From Hyphomicrobium sp. (lineage in GTDB: Bacteria > Pseudomonadota > Alphaproteobacteria > Rhizobiales > Hyphomicrobiaceae), in assembly GCA_030148725.1 (NCBI GenBank), contig JASBSU010000037.1:62001-126000 (forward strand): a stretch of 64,000 bases of DNA, in the 5' to 3' direction. Positions 9,264 to 19,248 of the stretch are shown here, piece by piece; within the stretch, counting starts at the first letter, position 1, and each line of letters starts with the position of its first letter. A program made the position numbers and the translations under genes. Below the pieces are notes generated by a model. The model was not told where the DNA came from, ran no database searches, and saw nothing but the letters and a program-made list of their open reading frames with translations.

Positions 9264-9539
9264 TTAGCCGGACGGCGGGGTGACGTTCTGCGGCGCGACA
9301 TCGTTCGGCTGCGGTCCCAGCCGGCGGCGGAACTCCTCCTGCGTCTTGCCGCAGACATTCTCGCACGGGATGCCGTCACCGTCGCCGTCCCGGATCGTTT
9401 CGCCGCAAACGGTGAGGTGATGGTAGGCCTCGGCGCAACTGTACATCTCGCTGCACTTCTTCTCGATGCAGTCGAAGGCGGCGACAGGTGTCGCTAGGAC
9501 CAGAGCGGCGGCGCTGGCCAAGTTTATCGTTGCGCGCAT
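9264..9539 (-). CDS. Small secreted Excalibur-type calcium-binding protein
   Basis: The 91-residue protein has a signal peptide (residues 1-21, ending AAF) and six Cys (24, 29, 35, 45, 59, 63). The 'D51-G-D-G-D-G-I-P-C-E60' motif is the Excalibur DxDxDG-CE signature, an extracellular calcium-binding loop related to that of EF hands. The Cys spacing suggests disulphides in the periplasm. It converges on purB with a 30-base gap. The role is unknown. Confidence 0.75.
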   Translation of the reverse strand: MRATINLASAAALVLATPVAAFDCIEKKCSEMYSCAEAYHHLTVCGETIRDGDGDGIPCENVCGKTQEEFRRRLGPQPNDVAPQNVTPPSG

Positions 9540-9639
9540 GCGATTGGTTGACCTACGGGACGTGTTCCGAAGGTAACCGCCTTTTGGCCACGTGCAGGCA
9601 TCATGGCGGCGGTTGGTTTATTGGCGAGCAGGGACGGGT

Positions 9640-10731
9640 ATGCAGGGGCCGCACGATCGGACGTTCTGGAGGCGCGCGGGCATCACTGTGGGCGTGCTCA
9701 TCGCCTATTACGTCGGCATGCACGTTCCTCTTCCCGGACTCGACGCCAAGATCGTCGGTCAGCTGGGGCAGGCCAGCGGCAGCGGGGCCGTCGGGCGCAT
9801 CTCGATTCTTTCGCTCGGAATCATGCCTCTCCTCAACGTGCTGATCCTGGCAGAGATCCTCAAGCTGATCCTGCCGCGCGTGCGCCAGTGGGAGATGGCC
9901 TCGCTGCGCCATCGGGACCGGCTGAACCTCATCGTCGTCTGTTGCGCGCTGGCAATGGCGCTGATCCAGGCCGGCGGCCTCACTTCGGCGCTGGAGGACG
10001 TGTCCGGCCTCGTCATCGATCCGGGCCGTGACTTCCGCTTCATCGCGATCTTCACGCTCATCGGCGGCGCTGCGCTGGCCATCACCTTCGCCACGATCAT
10101 CGACCGGGCGGGGCTCGGCTGCGGGATGTGGCTTTTGTTTCTCGCACCGGCGCTGATCGATCTGCCGTCCAGGCTCGCCGGCATGACACTGCTGACCTGG
10201 CGCGGTGACTACAGCGCGGATCTCATCGTACTTGCGCTTGCCTACTCCGCGGTCGCGGTGGCGGGTGTCGTCAGCATCGTCATGGCGGCGCGGGCGGCAC
10301 AGCCGACCGTCACCACGTGCGTCTGGACGCCGCTCCTGGTGAACTCTGCGCTGGTGCCCGTGCTGTTCATGGCGACATGGCTCGGGACGATGGACGTCGA
10401 CGAGGCGGTGAATTTTGCAACCAGCGCCAGTCCGTTCTGGTATCTGGCACTCGTGCTCGGCGTCTGGCTGACCGTGTGGCTCTATGCGCGTTCGTTCGCG
10501 CAGGCTGGCGAGGCAAGCCCCATTCCCGTCGCCCCGGTGGCTGGAACGCTCGCGGCGATCCTCGTCGCAGCACCGATCTTAGAGGCTTATCTCGGCGTCC
10601 TGCTGCCGCTCGGCAGCACGCAATTGATTGTCGCCGCGGCGGTGGCGGCGACGCTGATCATTCGTTGGAGGAGCCGAGAGGTCTCGGCGGATCCGGTTGG
10701 AGAACCCGCCGAGGCTGCCGATAACCCTTAG
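9640..10731 (+). CDS. SecY-like membrane protein, reduced paralogue
   Basis: The 363-residue polytopic protein has about ten hydrophobic segments. Its first half aligns by eye with SecY: 'VPLPGLDAK' (29-37) matches the SecY post-TM1 'IPIPGIDA', 'GRISILSLGIMP' (52-63) matches the SecY TM2b 'SIFALGIMP', and 'GLVIDPG' (123-129), 'TIIDRAGLGCGM' follow in order. Normal SecY is ~440 residues; here the plug segment is shortened and the two large cytoplasmic loops (between TM6-7 and TM8-9, which bind ribosome and SecA) are almost gone. There is no secE, secG or secA nearby. An alternative start at 9592 exists; 9640 is favoured by AGGGA upstream. It may be a membrane insertase-like relic or a new activity. 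Confidence 0.75.
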   Translation: MQGPHDRTFWRRAGITVGVLIAYYVGMHVPLPGLDAKIVGQLGQASGSGAVGRISILSLGIMPLLNVLILAEILKLILPRVRQWEMASLRHRDRLNLIVVCCALAMALIQAGGLTSALEDVSGLVIDPGRDFRFIAIFTLIGGAALAITFATIIDRAGLGCGMWLLFLAPALIDLPSRLAGMTLLTWRGDYSADLIVLALAYSAVAVAGVVSIVMAARAAQPTVTTCVWTPLLVNSALVPVLFMATWLGTMDVDEAVNFATSASPFWYLALVLGVWLTVWLYARSFAQAGEASPIPVAPVAGTLAAILVAAPILEAYLGVLLPLGSTQLIVAAAVAATLIIRWRSREVSADPVGEPAEAADNP

Positions 10732-11522
10732 TATCCGTCCTCTGGACGGAACAGGTAGCTGGCGCGCAGCATGATCTGCGAAATCTCGGCGTTGCCGCTG
10801 ATAGCTGCCGGCTGGCCGATCGGGATGCCGATCAAGCATAGGTCGCAGGAGGCGGCCGTGCTGAGGTTGAGGTCGATGTATTGGTAGTCGACACCGACGA
10901 TGAAACTTGGGTGCCAAGCGTATTCGAGGCCGCCACCGAGCGTCCAACCGTCGACGAAATCCGTTTTCGAGAAGGTCGCCGTTCCACCGCCACCGTTCGG
11001 TCCGCTGGCGCTGAATTTGGCGTCACCGCCGACCCAGCCGCCCTTCACGAACACCATGTAGCGATCCCAGGCAAAGCCCAGGCGCGGCTCGACGAAGAGC
11101 AGCCAGTTGATCTGTGTAGAGAAGGTGTCGGTGCTGACAACCGGGCTCACCGTCTGATTGAGGCCGGTGCCGAGGAACGAAGCCTCGAGACCGAAGACCC
11201 AGTTGCCCATCTGGAGGTTGCCGCCACCGAACACTCCGCCCGCGAAGCTGCTGGGTGTGAACTTGGCGCCGGAGCCAGCGTTGAACTCGGAGAAGTTCTC
11301 CGACCAGCCGATATCACTCCACATGCCGCCGAGCTTGCCGCCAATGTAGAAGCCGCTCCAGTCGCTGACGAGCTGAGAGTCGGTCATGGGTGTGCCCGGT
11401 ACCCAGCGACCGGGTTCTCCCGGTCGCCAGCCATCGGCGTTCGCCTGATGTGCGCCCATTGCGAGTGCACCGGCCGCGATAGCGACCAGCGCGAGATGCC
11501 TCGCGGCCTTTGGCTTGCTCAT
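10728..11522 (-). CDS. Outer-membrane beta-barrel protein (Omp25/RopB-like)
   Basis: The 264-residue protein has a signal peptide (cleavage after ANA, ~29) and then the 'WSGFYIGGKLGGMWSD' opening characteristic of Omp25-like eight-stranded barrels. It has alternating aromatic strands, 'VEPRLGFAWDRYMVFVKGG' near the middle and a C-terminal strand ending in 'RASYLFRPEDGY'. Such proteins stabilise the outer membrane of Hyphomicrobiales. It converges on the SecY-like gene, the two stop codons overlapping by four bases. Confidence 0.85.
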   Translation of the reverse strand: MSKPKAARHLALVAIAAGALAMGAHQANADGWRPGEPGRWVPGTPMTDSQLVSDWSGFYIGGKLGGMWSDIGWSENFSEFNAGSGAKFTPSSFAGGVFGGGNLQMGNWVFGLEASFLGTGLNQTVSPVVSTDTFSTQINWLLFVEPRLGFAWDRYMVFVKGGWVGGDAKFSASGPNGGGGTATFSKTDFVDGWTLGGGLEYAWHPSFIVGVDYQYIDLNLSTAASCDLCLIGIPIGQPAAISGNAEISQIMLRASYLFRPEDGY

Positions 11523-11624
11523 GCATCACCGCTTAATGATCTTTTTCCCCTCTGCCCTTCTAAAGTGAGTCGGCCTCAGCGCATAATTTGTCCTCAGGAA
11601 ATCCACGCACTCCGAACAGGCAGC

Positions 11625-12206
11625 ATGAAAACCGCAGACGTCGACATTCTCATCGTTCCTGGCTGGCTCAACTCGGGCGACGACCACTGGCAATCCCGCT
11701 GGGAGCGCAATCTCGTTACGGCGCGGCGCATCGAGCAGGACGACTGGCACGCGCCGAGCAAGGACGAGTGGGTGGCAAACATTCTATCTGCCGTCGCAGC
11801 GACGACGAAGCCGGCGGTGCTCGTCGCCCACAGCCTCGGCGTCATCGCCGTCGCGTACGCGGCAGCAAAGCTCGACAAAGCGAAGATTGCAGGAGCGTTT
11901 CTGGTGGCGCCCGCCGACGTCGACAACTCGTCGACGTGGCCGTCGAACCAGGGGCACGTCTGGCCAGCGGACAGCTTCGGCTTTGCGCCGGTGCCGATGG
12001 CGCCCCTCGGCTTTCCGGCGCTGCTGCTCAACGCCTCCGACGACCCCTACTGTTCGCAGGAGCGCGCCAAGGCGATTGCGGCCGCATGGGGCGCAGAATT
12101 CGTGGATGCGGGGCAGGCCGGCCACATCGCCGACCAATCTGGGCACGGTCCGTGGCCCGATGGCCTGCTCCGCTTTGGAAAGTTTCTAGCCGGCCTCAAG
12201 GGCTGA
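11625..12206 (+). CDS. RBBP9/YdeN-family alpha/beta hydrolase
   Basis: The 193-residue cytosolic protein has the small serine-hydrolase layout: 'VPGWLNSGDDHWQSRWE' (oxyanion loop), nucleophile elbow A68-H-S70-L-G72, acid 'NASDDPYC' (Asp139/140) and His167 in 'QAGHIAD'. The N-terminal extension that is open upstream lies in noncoding or antisense sequence; 11625 is the first ATG with homology. Substrates of this family are poorly known. Confidence 0.88.
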   Translation: MKTADVDILIVPGWLNSGDDHWQSRWERNLVTARRIEQDDWHAPSKDEWVANILSAVAATTKPAVLVAHSLGVIAVAYAAAKLDKAKIAGAFLVAPADVDNSSTWPSNQGHVWPADSFGFAPVPMAPLGFPALLLNASDDPYCSQERAKAIAAAWGAEFVDAGQAGHIADQSGHGPWPDGLLRFGKFLAGLKG

Positions 12207-12223
12207 GGCCGTCTAGAGCCGGA

Positions 12224-12547
12224 TCAGCGCGACGACTCGACTTCGCCAACCGCCTTGGCGAGCAATTCGATCATCTGGGTGCGGATATCGTTGTCCGAGA
12301 TCGCCAGGCCCGCGGCTGCGAAATCACCCTTAATTTTGCGAAAAACGTCCTCGTCGCCCTTCTCTTCCAGGTCCGCCTTTACGACCGAGCGGATGTAGTC
12401 GGGCAGCGCGTCGGCCCCGATCGAGAGCTTGGCGGCGGCCCACTCGGCCAGGAGCTTGTTGCGCCGGGACTCAGCGCGAAACTTAAGGTCTTGATCCAGC
12501 GCGAACTTTTTCTCAAAACCCTTCTCGCGATCGTCGAACGTGGTCAT
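12224..12547 (-). CDS. F1F0-ATPase inhibitor subunit zeta (DUF1476)
   Basis: The 107-residue protein opens with 'MTTFDDREKGFEKKFALDQDL', the hallmark of DUF1476/zeta, and continues with 'FRAESRRNKLLAEWAA' and a helical 'EDVFRKIKGDF' part. In Paracoccus this subunit blocks ATP hydrolysis by the F1 rotor, acting through its basic N-terminus. Nine extra N-terminal codons are open but the homology and the usual length favour 12547. It is divergent from purC, not near atp genes. Confidence 0.9.
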   Translation of the reverse strand: MTTFDDREKGFEKKFALDQDLKFRAESRRNKLLAEWAAAKLSIGADALPDYIRSVVKADLEEKGDEDVFRKIKGDFAAAGLAISDNDIRTQMIELLAKAVGEVESSR

Positions 12548-12895
12548 TCGTATCTCCACCAAGAGCATGTCGCCGCAGGGCCGCGCCCCGTGGCTGGAAA
12601 GGTTGTATCGCCTGCCAGCAAATCAACGGCCGGGGGAGCCATAACCCTTCCCTTTCCGGGGTTCAATCACCAGTTCCAAACCGTTAGCGACACTTGCGAC
12701 CTTTCCCATCCTTAAGATTGTTTCCGGGGATGGGTTCGGCTAGTGTCGGGGCCGGTGTCCGATGTTGCCAGCCTATCCCCCAAAGCGACACCAGCAGACA
12801 AGAAAAAATTCGCAACTACAAAGACTTGGCTCTTGTCAGCGGGTCTTTCTAAGCGTCGCAGCACACGTAATTTCTCGTCAAAGGACAATGGCTCA
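12548..12895. other. Divergent control region between zeta and purC
   Basis: About 350 bases. The purC frame stays open ~50 codons upstream, but that part has poor protein character, and conserved PurC sequence starts at the ATG at 12896. CCATCC and GGATGG repeats occur near 12709-12736. No gene is seen. Confidence 0.45.
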
Positions 12896-13690
12896 ATGAA
12901 CAGGCGTCGTCGCATCTACGAGGGCAAGGCCAAGGTGCTTTACGAAGGCCCGGAGCCCGGCACGCTGATCCAGCACTTCAAGGATGACGCGACCGCGTTC
13001 AACGCCAAGAAGCATGCCCTCATCGAAGGCAAGGGCGTGCTCAACAACCGCATCTCCGAATACATCTTCATGCGCCTCGGCGAGATCGGCGTGCCGACGC
13101 ACTTCGTGCGCCGCCTCAACATGCGCGAGCAGCTGATCCGCGAAGTCGAGATCGTGCCGCTCGAGGTCGTCGTGCGCAACGTCGCCGCCGGTTCGCTCGC
13201 GACGCGCCTCGGCCTCGAAGAAGGCATGCAGCTGCCGCGCTCGATCGTCGAGTTCTACTACAAGGACGACGCGCTCGGCGATCCGATGGTGTCGGAAGAG
13301 CACATCACGGCGTTCGGCTGGGCGACGCCCCAGGAGATCGACGAGATCATGCAGCTGGCGCTGCGCATCAACGACTTCCTCGTCGGCCTGTTCCTCGGCA
13401 TCGGCATCCGCCTCGTCGACTTCAAGATCGAGTTCGGCCGCCTGTGGGAGAACGAGCAGATGCGGATCGTGCTCGCGGACGAGATCAGCCCGGATTGCTG
13501 CCGCCTGTGGGACATCGCGACCTCCGACAAGCTCGACAAGGATCGCTTCCGGCGCGACCTCGGCGGCCTGCTCGAGGCGTATCAGGAAGTGGCGCGCCGC
13601 CTCGGTGTGTTCACCGGCAACCGTCCGGCAAAGGGTGCGGGCCCGGTGCTGGTCGCCTCGAACCCCACTGCCAACGGAAAACCGAATTAG
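12896..13690 (+). CDS. purC: SAICAR synthetase
   Basis: Phosphoribosylaminoimidazole-succinocarboxamide synthase joins CAIR and aspartate with ATP. The 264-residue product starts with '[18 protein letters not shown]' (ATP-binding YEGKAK), has '[19 protein letters not shown]' near 80-100, 'DEISPD' and '[17 protein letters not shown]'. The last ~15 residues, rich in Pro, Ala and Asn, exceed the usual end. It opens the purC-purS-purQ run. Confidence 0.96.
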   Translation: MNRRRRIYEGKAKVLYEGPEPGTLIQHFKDDATAFNAKKHALIEGKGVLNNRISEYIFMRLGEIGVPTHFVRRLNMREQLIREVEIVPLEVVVRNVAAGSLATRLGLEEGMQLPRSIVEFYYKDDALGDPMVSEEHITAFGWATPQEIDEIMQLALRINDFLVGLFLGIGIRLVDFKIEFGRLWENEQMRIVLADEISPDCCRLWDIATSDKLDKDRFRRDLGGLLEAYQEVARRLGVFTGNRPAKGAGPVLVASNPTANGKPN

Positions 13691-13743
13691 GCAGTAGGCA
13701 GCGAAGGCAGTTGGCAGTACTTGATGCGCCACTGCCTGCTGCC
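13690..13743 (+). repeat. Imperfect inverted repeat of GGCAGT units between purC and purS
   Basis: GGCAGTAGGCAG (13690-13701, overlapping the purC stop) can pair with CTGCCTGCTGCC (13732-13743) with one G-U, and an inner GGCAGT (13713-13718) with ACTGCC (13731-13736). The two pairings compete. It may act as an RNA hairpin or be a decayed dispersed repeat. Confidence 0.5.
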
Positions 13744-13766
13744 CATCGCCTATTGCCGAGAAAACC

Positions 13767-14009
13767 ATGAAAGCTCGCATCCGTATCACGCTCAAGAACG
13801 GCGTCCTCGATCCGCAGGGTAAGGCGATCCAGAACGCCTTGTCCGCTCTCGGCATCACCGGCGTCGAGGATGTGCGGCAGGGCAAGTACATCGAGGTCCA
13901 GCTCGCCAATACGAGCGAGGCGCAGGCCAAGGAAACGGTCGAGCGCATGTGCAAGGACCTGCTCGCGAACAGCGTCATCGAGAATTACAGCTACGAGCTG
14001 GCCTCCTGA
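13767..14009 (+). CDS. purS: FGAM synthetase subunit PurS
   Basis: The 80-residue PurS is the bridging subunit of the three-part formylglycinamidine synthase (PurS-PurQ-PurL). Motifs: 'MKARIRITLKNGVLDPQGKAI', 'LGITGVEDVRQGKYIEV' and the 'CKDLLANSVIENYSYEL' end, all normal for the family. It lies two bases before the next gene. Confidence 0.95.
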   Translation: MKARIRITLKNGVLDPQGKAIQNALSALGITGVEDVRQGKYIEVQLANTSEAQAKETVERMCKDLLANSVIENYSYELAS

Positions 14010-14011
14010 CC

Positions 14012-14458
14012 ATGCCTCGCTGCCGGACCGCAGTGTGGCTCGCCGGGATGATCCTGCCGGCTGCCGCGGCGGCCCAGACGACCGCTCCGCCGCCCTTCGA
14101 ATGCGATATCGGGTTCAAGGCGCTGCAGGCTTCGGTGCAAGCGCTGCCTGGCGCAAAACTCAGCGAGGACAGCGGCTTCGAGGTGGTGACCGTCGAAGCG
14201 CCGGACGCCTGGAAGGCCGAGCTTTCGTTCACCACGCGCTGGCATCCGGCATACCCTGCCGCCACGATGCGCACCTTCCGCAAACAGGTGACGGGCGTGT
14301 GGACCGCGCAGAGCAAATCCTGCGGCTATGGCGACCAGGGCCAGTTCGCCGCTCTTGTCGAGCAGATGAAGGCCGGCGATAAGGCGCTGACAGATGCTTC
14401 GCGGGACGAAGTCGAGCGGGCGAAGGCGAGCCGATCGCCGCTGGCGCCCGCGCCCTGA
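14012..14458 (+). CDS. Exported hypothetical protein between purS and purQ
   Basis: The 148-residue product starts two bases after the purS stop and has a signal peptide (residues 1-21, ending AAAAAQ). The mature part contains two Cys ('FECDIGF', 'SKSCGYGD') that could form a disulphide. It includes 'GFEVVTVEAPDAWKAELSFT' and an Arg/Ala/Pro-rich end. I recognise no family. Its tight spacing shows co-transcription with a cytosolic purine enzyme, which is odd for a periplasmic protein. Confidence 0.7.
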   Translation: MPRCRTAVWLAGMILPAAAAAQTTAPPPFECDIGFKALQASVQALPGAKLSEDSGFEVVTVEAPDAWKAELSFTTRWHPAYPAATMRTFRKQVTGVWTAQSKSCGYGDQGQFAALVEQMKAGDKALTDASRDEVERAKASRSPLAPAP

Positions 14459-14485
14459 CACTACGCACTCGAGTGGAGCCTTAGA

Positions 14486-15190
14486 ATGCTGCGCGCTTCC
14501 GTCGTCGTCTTTCCGGGATCCAACTGCGATCGTGACGTGCAAGTCGCGATCGAGAAGATCACGGGCTTTCCGGTGAAGATGGTCTGGCACGGCGATGCCT
14601 CGGTGCCGCCCTCGGACCTCATCGTGCTGCCAGGCGGCTTCTCCTACGGCGATTACCTGCGCTGTGGCGCCATGGCCGCCCACTCGCCGATCATGCGCGA
14701 CGTGATCGCCAAGGCAAAAGCCGGAACGCCGGTGCTCGGCATCTGCAATGGCTTCCAGGTGCTATGCGAGTCCGGCCTGCTGCCGGGCGTCCTGATGCGC
14801 AACGCGTCGCTGAAGTTCATCTGCCGCGACGTGACGCTACGCGTCGACAACGACCAGACCTTCTTCACCAAATGCTACCGCAAGGACCAGGTGGTGAAGC
14901 TGCCGATCGCGCACGCGGAGGGCAACTACTTCGCCGACCAAGAGACGCTCGACCGACTCGAGGGCGAAGGGCGCGTGGTGTTCCGGTATTGCGACGAGGC
15001 AGGCGAGGCGACGCCGCAATCGAACCCCAACGGCGCCCAGAGGAACATTGCCGGCATCTGCAGCGAGGACGGGCGGGTGGTCGGCCTGATGCCGCATCCT
15101 GAGCGCCTGTTCGAATTGCCGCTCGGTGGCGCCGATGGCCGCCGCATGTTCGAGAGCGCTCTCGTCAGCGTGCTGGAGCCTATGAGTTAG
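14486..15190 (+). CDS. purQ: FGAM synthetase glutaminase subunit PurQ
   Basis: This class I glutamine amidotransferase, 234 residues, supplies ammonia to PurL. The nucleophile is Cys87 in 'VLGICNGFQVL', and the His/Glu pair lies in the C-terminal 'LMPHPERLFE'. The start is 'MLRASVVVFPGSNCDRD', the normal PurQ N-terminus, with GTGGAG upstream. Confidence 0.96.
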   Translation: MLRASVVVFPGSNCDRDVQVAIEKITGFPVKMVWHGDASVPPSDLIVLPGGFSYGDYLRCGAMAAHSPIMRDVIAKAKAGTPVLGICNGFQVLCESGLLPGVLMRNASLKFICRDVTLRVDNDQTFFTKCYRKDQVVKLPIAHAEGNYFADQETLDRLEGEGRVVFRYCDEAGEATPQSNPNGAQRNIAGICSEDGRVVGLMPHPERLFELPLGGADGRRMFESALVSVLEPMS

Positions 15191-15290
15191 TTCTGGGCTG
15201 ACACAAGCTGAGAGAAGCTTTGTGTGCGGCAAGCGTTACGCGAGTTGATGTCCGGCGCTCGCGCCGGGGCGCCTTGCGCCCTTGCCGCCT
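15191..15290 (+). repeat. Dispersed ~100-base intergenic repeat, copy A
   Basis: Directly after the purQ stop. It matches 51996-52096 from TTCTGGGC to GCCGCCT, near-identical over the last ~50 bases, with a short palindromic core (GGCGCTCGCGCC) and a second GGGCGC-rich hairpin. See the matching finding. Confidence 0.8.
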
Positions 15291-15413
15291 TCGCCGGCGT
15301 TCTTTTTCCGAGCCACGCGAGGTGATGTAAGCGTTGGCTGCGGCGGAAGTGACGCATTTTGCAATGCGAAACCGCCGAGACGCCCGTGCGTTGCTCTCTC
15401 AAGGAGACCTCGC

Positions 15414-15569
15414 ATGGAAACGATGAATCGTCCCAATAGATCAGGCACTGGCCGGAGATGGATCGTGGTGCGTCCTGATGATCGTGCCCGCATGGCCAGC
15501 TATGCCGACAAGCCTACGGCGCAATCAGCGGCCAGCCGGTTGCTCAGGATCACTGCCGCTATGAAGTGA
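15414..15569 (+). CDS. Possible small basic protein (51 aa)
   Basis: A frame of 51 codons starts at ATG 15414 with an excellent AAGGAG site seven bases upstream. The product is basic (METMNRPNRSGTGRRWIVVRPDD) and soluble, with no recognised family. It occupies the gap between purQ and a leftward gene. The ribosome site is the main support; the frame is short. Confidence 0.45.
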   Translation: METMNRPNRSGTGRRWIVVRPDDRARMASYADKPTAQSAASRLLRITAAMK

Positions 15570-15685
15570 TCGAGGAAGTCGCAAACGCTTCGTGAAAAAC
15601 GCGCCGGGCCTGAGCCCGACGCGCTTTGACTACCTCGCCGAAAAGGCAGCCTGTTCGCAGTCCCGCTGCGGATATGGTGACGGCG

Positions 15686-16075
15686 TTAGCGAGCGACCGG
15701 CGTGTAGGCGGTCTGCTGCATGGTCTCGACCGACATCGCGGCGGCTGCCGGACCGCAGTAGAAGGCAAGCTCCTTGCCCTCGCCAGTGTCGAAGCTGACA
15801 CGCTGTCCAGCCTTGACCGAAGCGCGGAAGCGCGACGGGGCGACGTCGACGACGCCCTCTGCGGTCGGCTCCTCGCCGACGACCAGGGTCAGCTCGCAGA
15901 CGCCCGACACCGGCTGGAAGTAGCCGATCCCGTGCTTGGAGCCGACGTGGACGCTCACGGCGTGCATCGGCTTGAATGTCTTCTGTGGCTCGCTTGCGGT
16001 GGCATTCTGAACAGCGAATGCGGTGAACCCGGCAAGCATGGCGGCTACAATAGTGCCCTTCTTGATTGCGGACAT
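15686..16075 (-). CDS. Periplasmic hypothetical protein (129 aa)
   Basis: The start was set at 16075 (MSAIKKGTIVAA), with AAGGAG upstream; the longer frame lacks a leader. A signal peptide covers ~1-27 (ending TAS). The mature part has two Cys ('VSGVCELTLV', 'LAFYCGP') and a beta-rich pattern. It is unlike any family I can name. It lies antisense between purQ and purL. Confidence 0.7.
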   Translation of the reverse strand: MSAIKKGTIVAAMLAGFTAFAVQNATASEPQKTFKPMHAVSVHVGSKHGIGYFQPVSGVCELTLVVGEEPTAEGVVDVAPSRFRASVKAGQRVSFDTGEGKELAFYCGPAAAAMSVETMQQTAYTPVAR

Positions 16076-16565
16076 GCTCCAGCTCCTTTTGCTGCGAGAA
16101 AGGCCGGCAGGATCGGGAGGAAATTCCCCGCCGGCGACTGAGACATAGTTAAGCCGCGGACTCCGCGAGGAAAATACAGATTGGTGCATCGCAGCAATGA
16201 GCCGGACGCAGCGCGCAACTGTCGCGGGTGGGCGGGTCGCCCCACCCACCTGGGTGGTTGTCGCACCTTGGACCTCGATCCGAAAAACTCCGATTGCGCT
16301 GAAACTGCGGGCGTTTCGGACGAGTCGGGCATGTCAATGACGGAGCCGGGTCCATGTGCGCGCACCCACTGCGCCGGAGATGGGATTGAGCGATGTCATT
16401 GCCGTGCCGCATGGCTGGCGGTGGGATCTGGCGTGGGATGCGTCGTTGCATCCGAGGCAACGCGTGCATCCATCTCCAAGAGCGGGCGACAACGGCGAGC
16501 GCCGCCGCTATAAGCGCAGGCATCTCGACCTTCAGAATCGCACAAGAGACCAGAAGCGCCCGCGC
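16076..16565. other. Long leader region before purL with competing hairpins
   Basis: Nearly 500 bases without a convincing gene. At 16226-16257 GGGTGGG can pair with CCCACCC (16241-16247), which in turn can pair with GGGTGG just downstream. The purL frame is open upstream to 16356, but the conserved protein begins at 16566. Confidence 0.4.
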
Positions 16566-18809
<2,244 letters not shown>

Positions 18810-18847
18810 CGTTCACAGAGGACGGCCGGAGTTGCGCCCGAAAGCCT

Positions 18848-18865
18848 GGGCGCGTTTGCGCGCCC
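18848..18865 (+). other. Stem-loop between purL and bolA
   Basis: GGGCGCG (18848-18854) pairs with CGCGCCC (18859-18865) over a TTTG loop. No U-run follows, so it may tune read-through or stability. Confidence 0.35.
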
Positions 18866-18930
18866 CATTGGGCAACAACGCAAATCGGCTTATGCTCGCC
18901 GTCAGGACCAGTTTTCAAGGAGATGCGCGG

Positions 18931-19161
18931 ATGGCCATGGACGCCGGCGAAATCGAGCGGCTGATCAAAGCCAAGTTTCCCGACGCGCAGATCGAGATCC
19001 GCGATCTGGCGGGGGATGGCGACCACTACGCCGCCCACATCGTCACGGCGGAGTTCAAGGGCAAGACGCGCGTCCAGCAGCACCAGATGGTGTACGAGGC
19101 CCTGGGAGGGCGCATGGGCGGCGTTCTGCACGCCCTGGCCCTGACGACAGCCGCGCCCTGA
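18931..19161 (+). CDS. bolA: BolA/IbaG-family protein
   Basis: The 76-residue protein has the BolA fold signature: 'IEIRDLAGDGDHYAAHIV' and 'RVQQHQMVYEALGGRMGGVLHALAL', including the conserved His residues that coordinate a shared [2Fe-2S] cluster with a CGFS glutaredoxin. The partner grxD is just downstream. AAGGAG precedes the ATG at 18931; the longer frame is not conserved. Symbol by family; paralogues exist. Confidence 0.93.
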   Translation: MAMDAGEIERLIKAKFPDAQIEIRDLAGDGDHYAAHIVTAEFKGKTRVQQHQMVYEALGGRMGGVLHALALTTAAP

Positions 19162-19248
19162 TTTCCGGCGTCTAGGCCCTGTCAGCTACTGCATGCAGTG
19201 TCGGAGCGCAGGGCGCCGGCGCAGCTGCTCTGCGCCGGCCGATCATTT

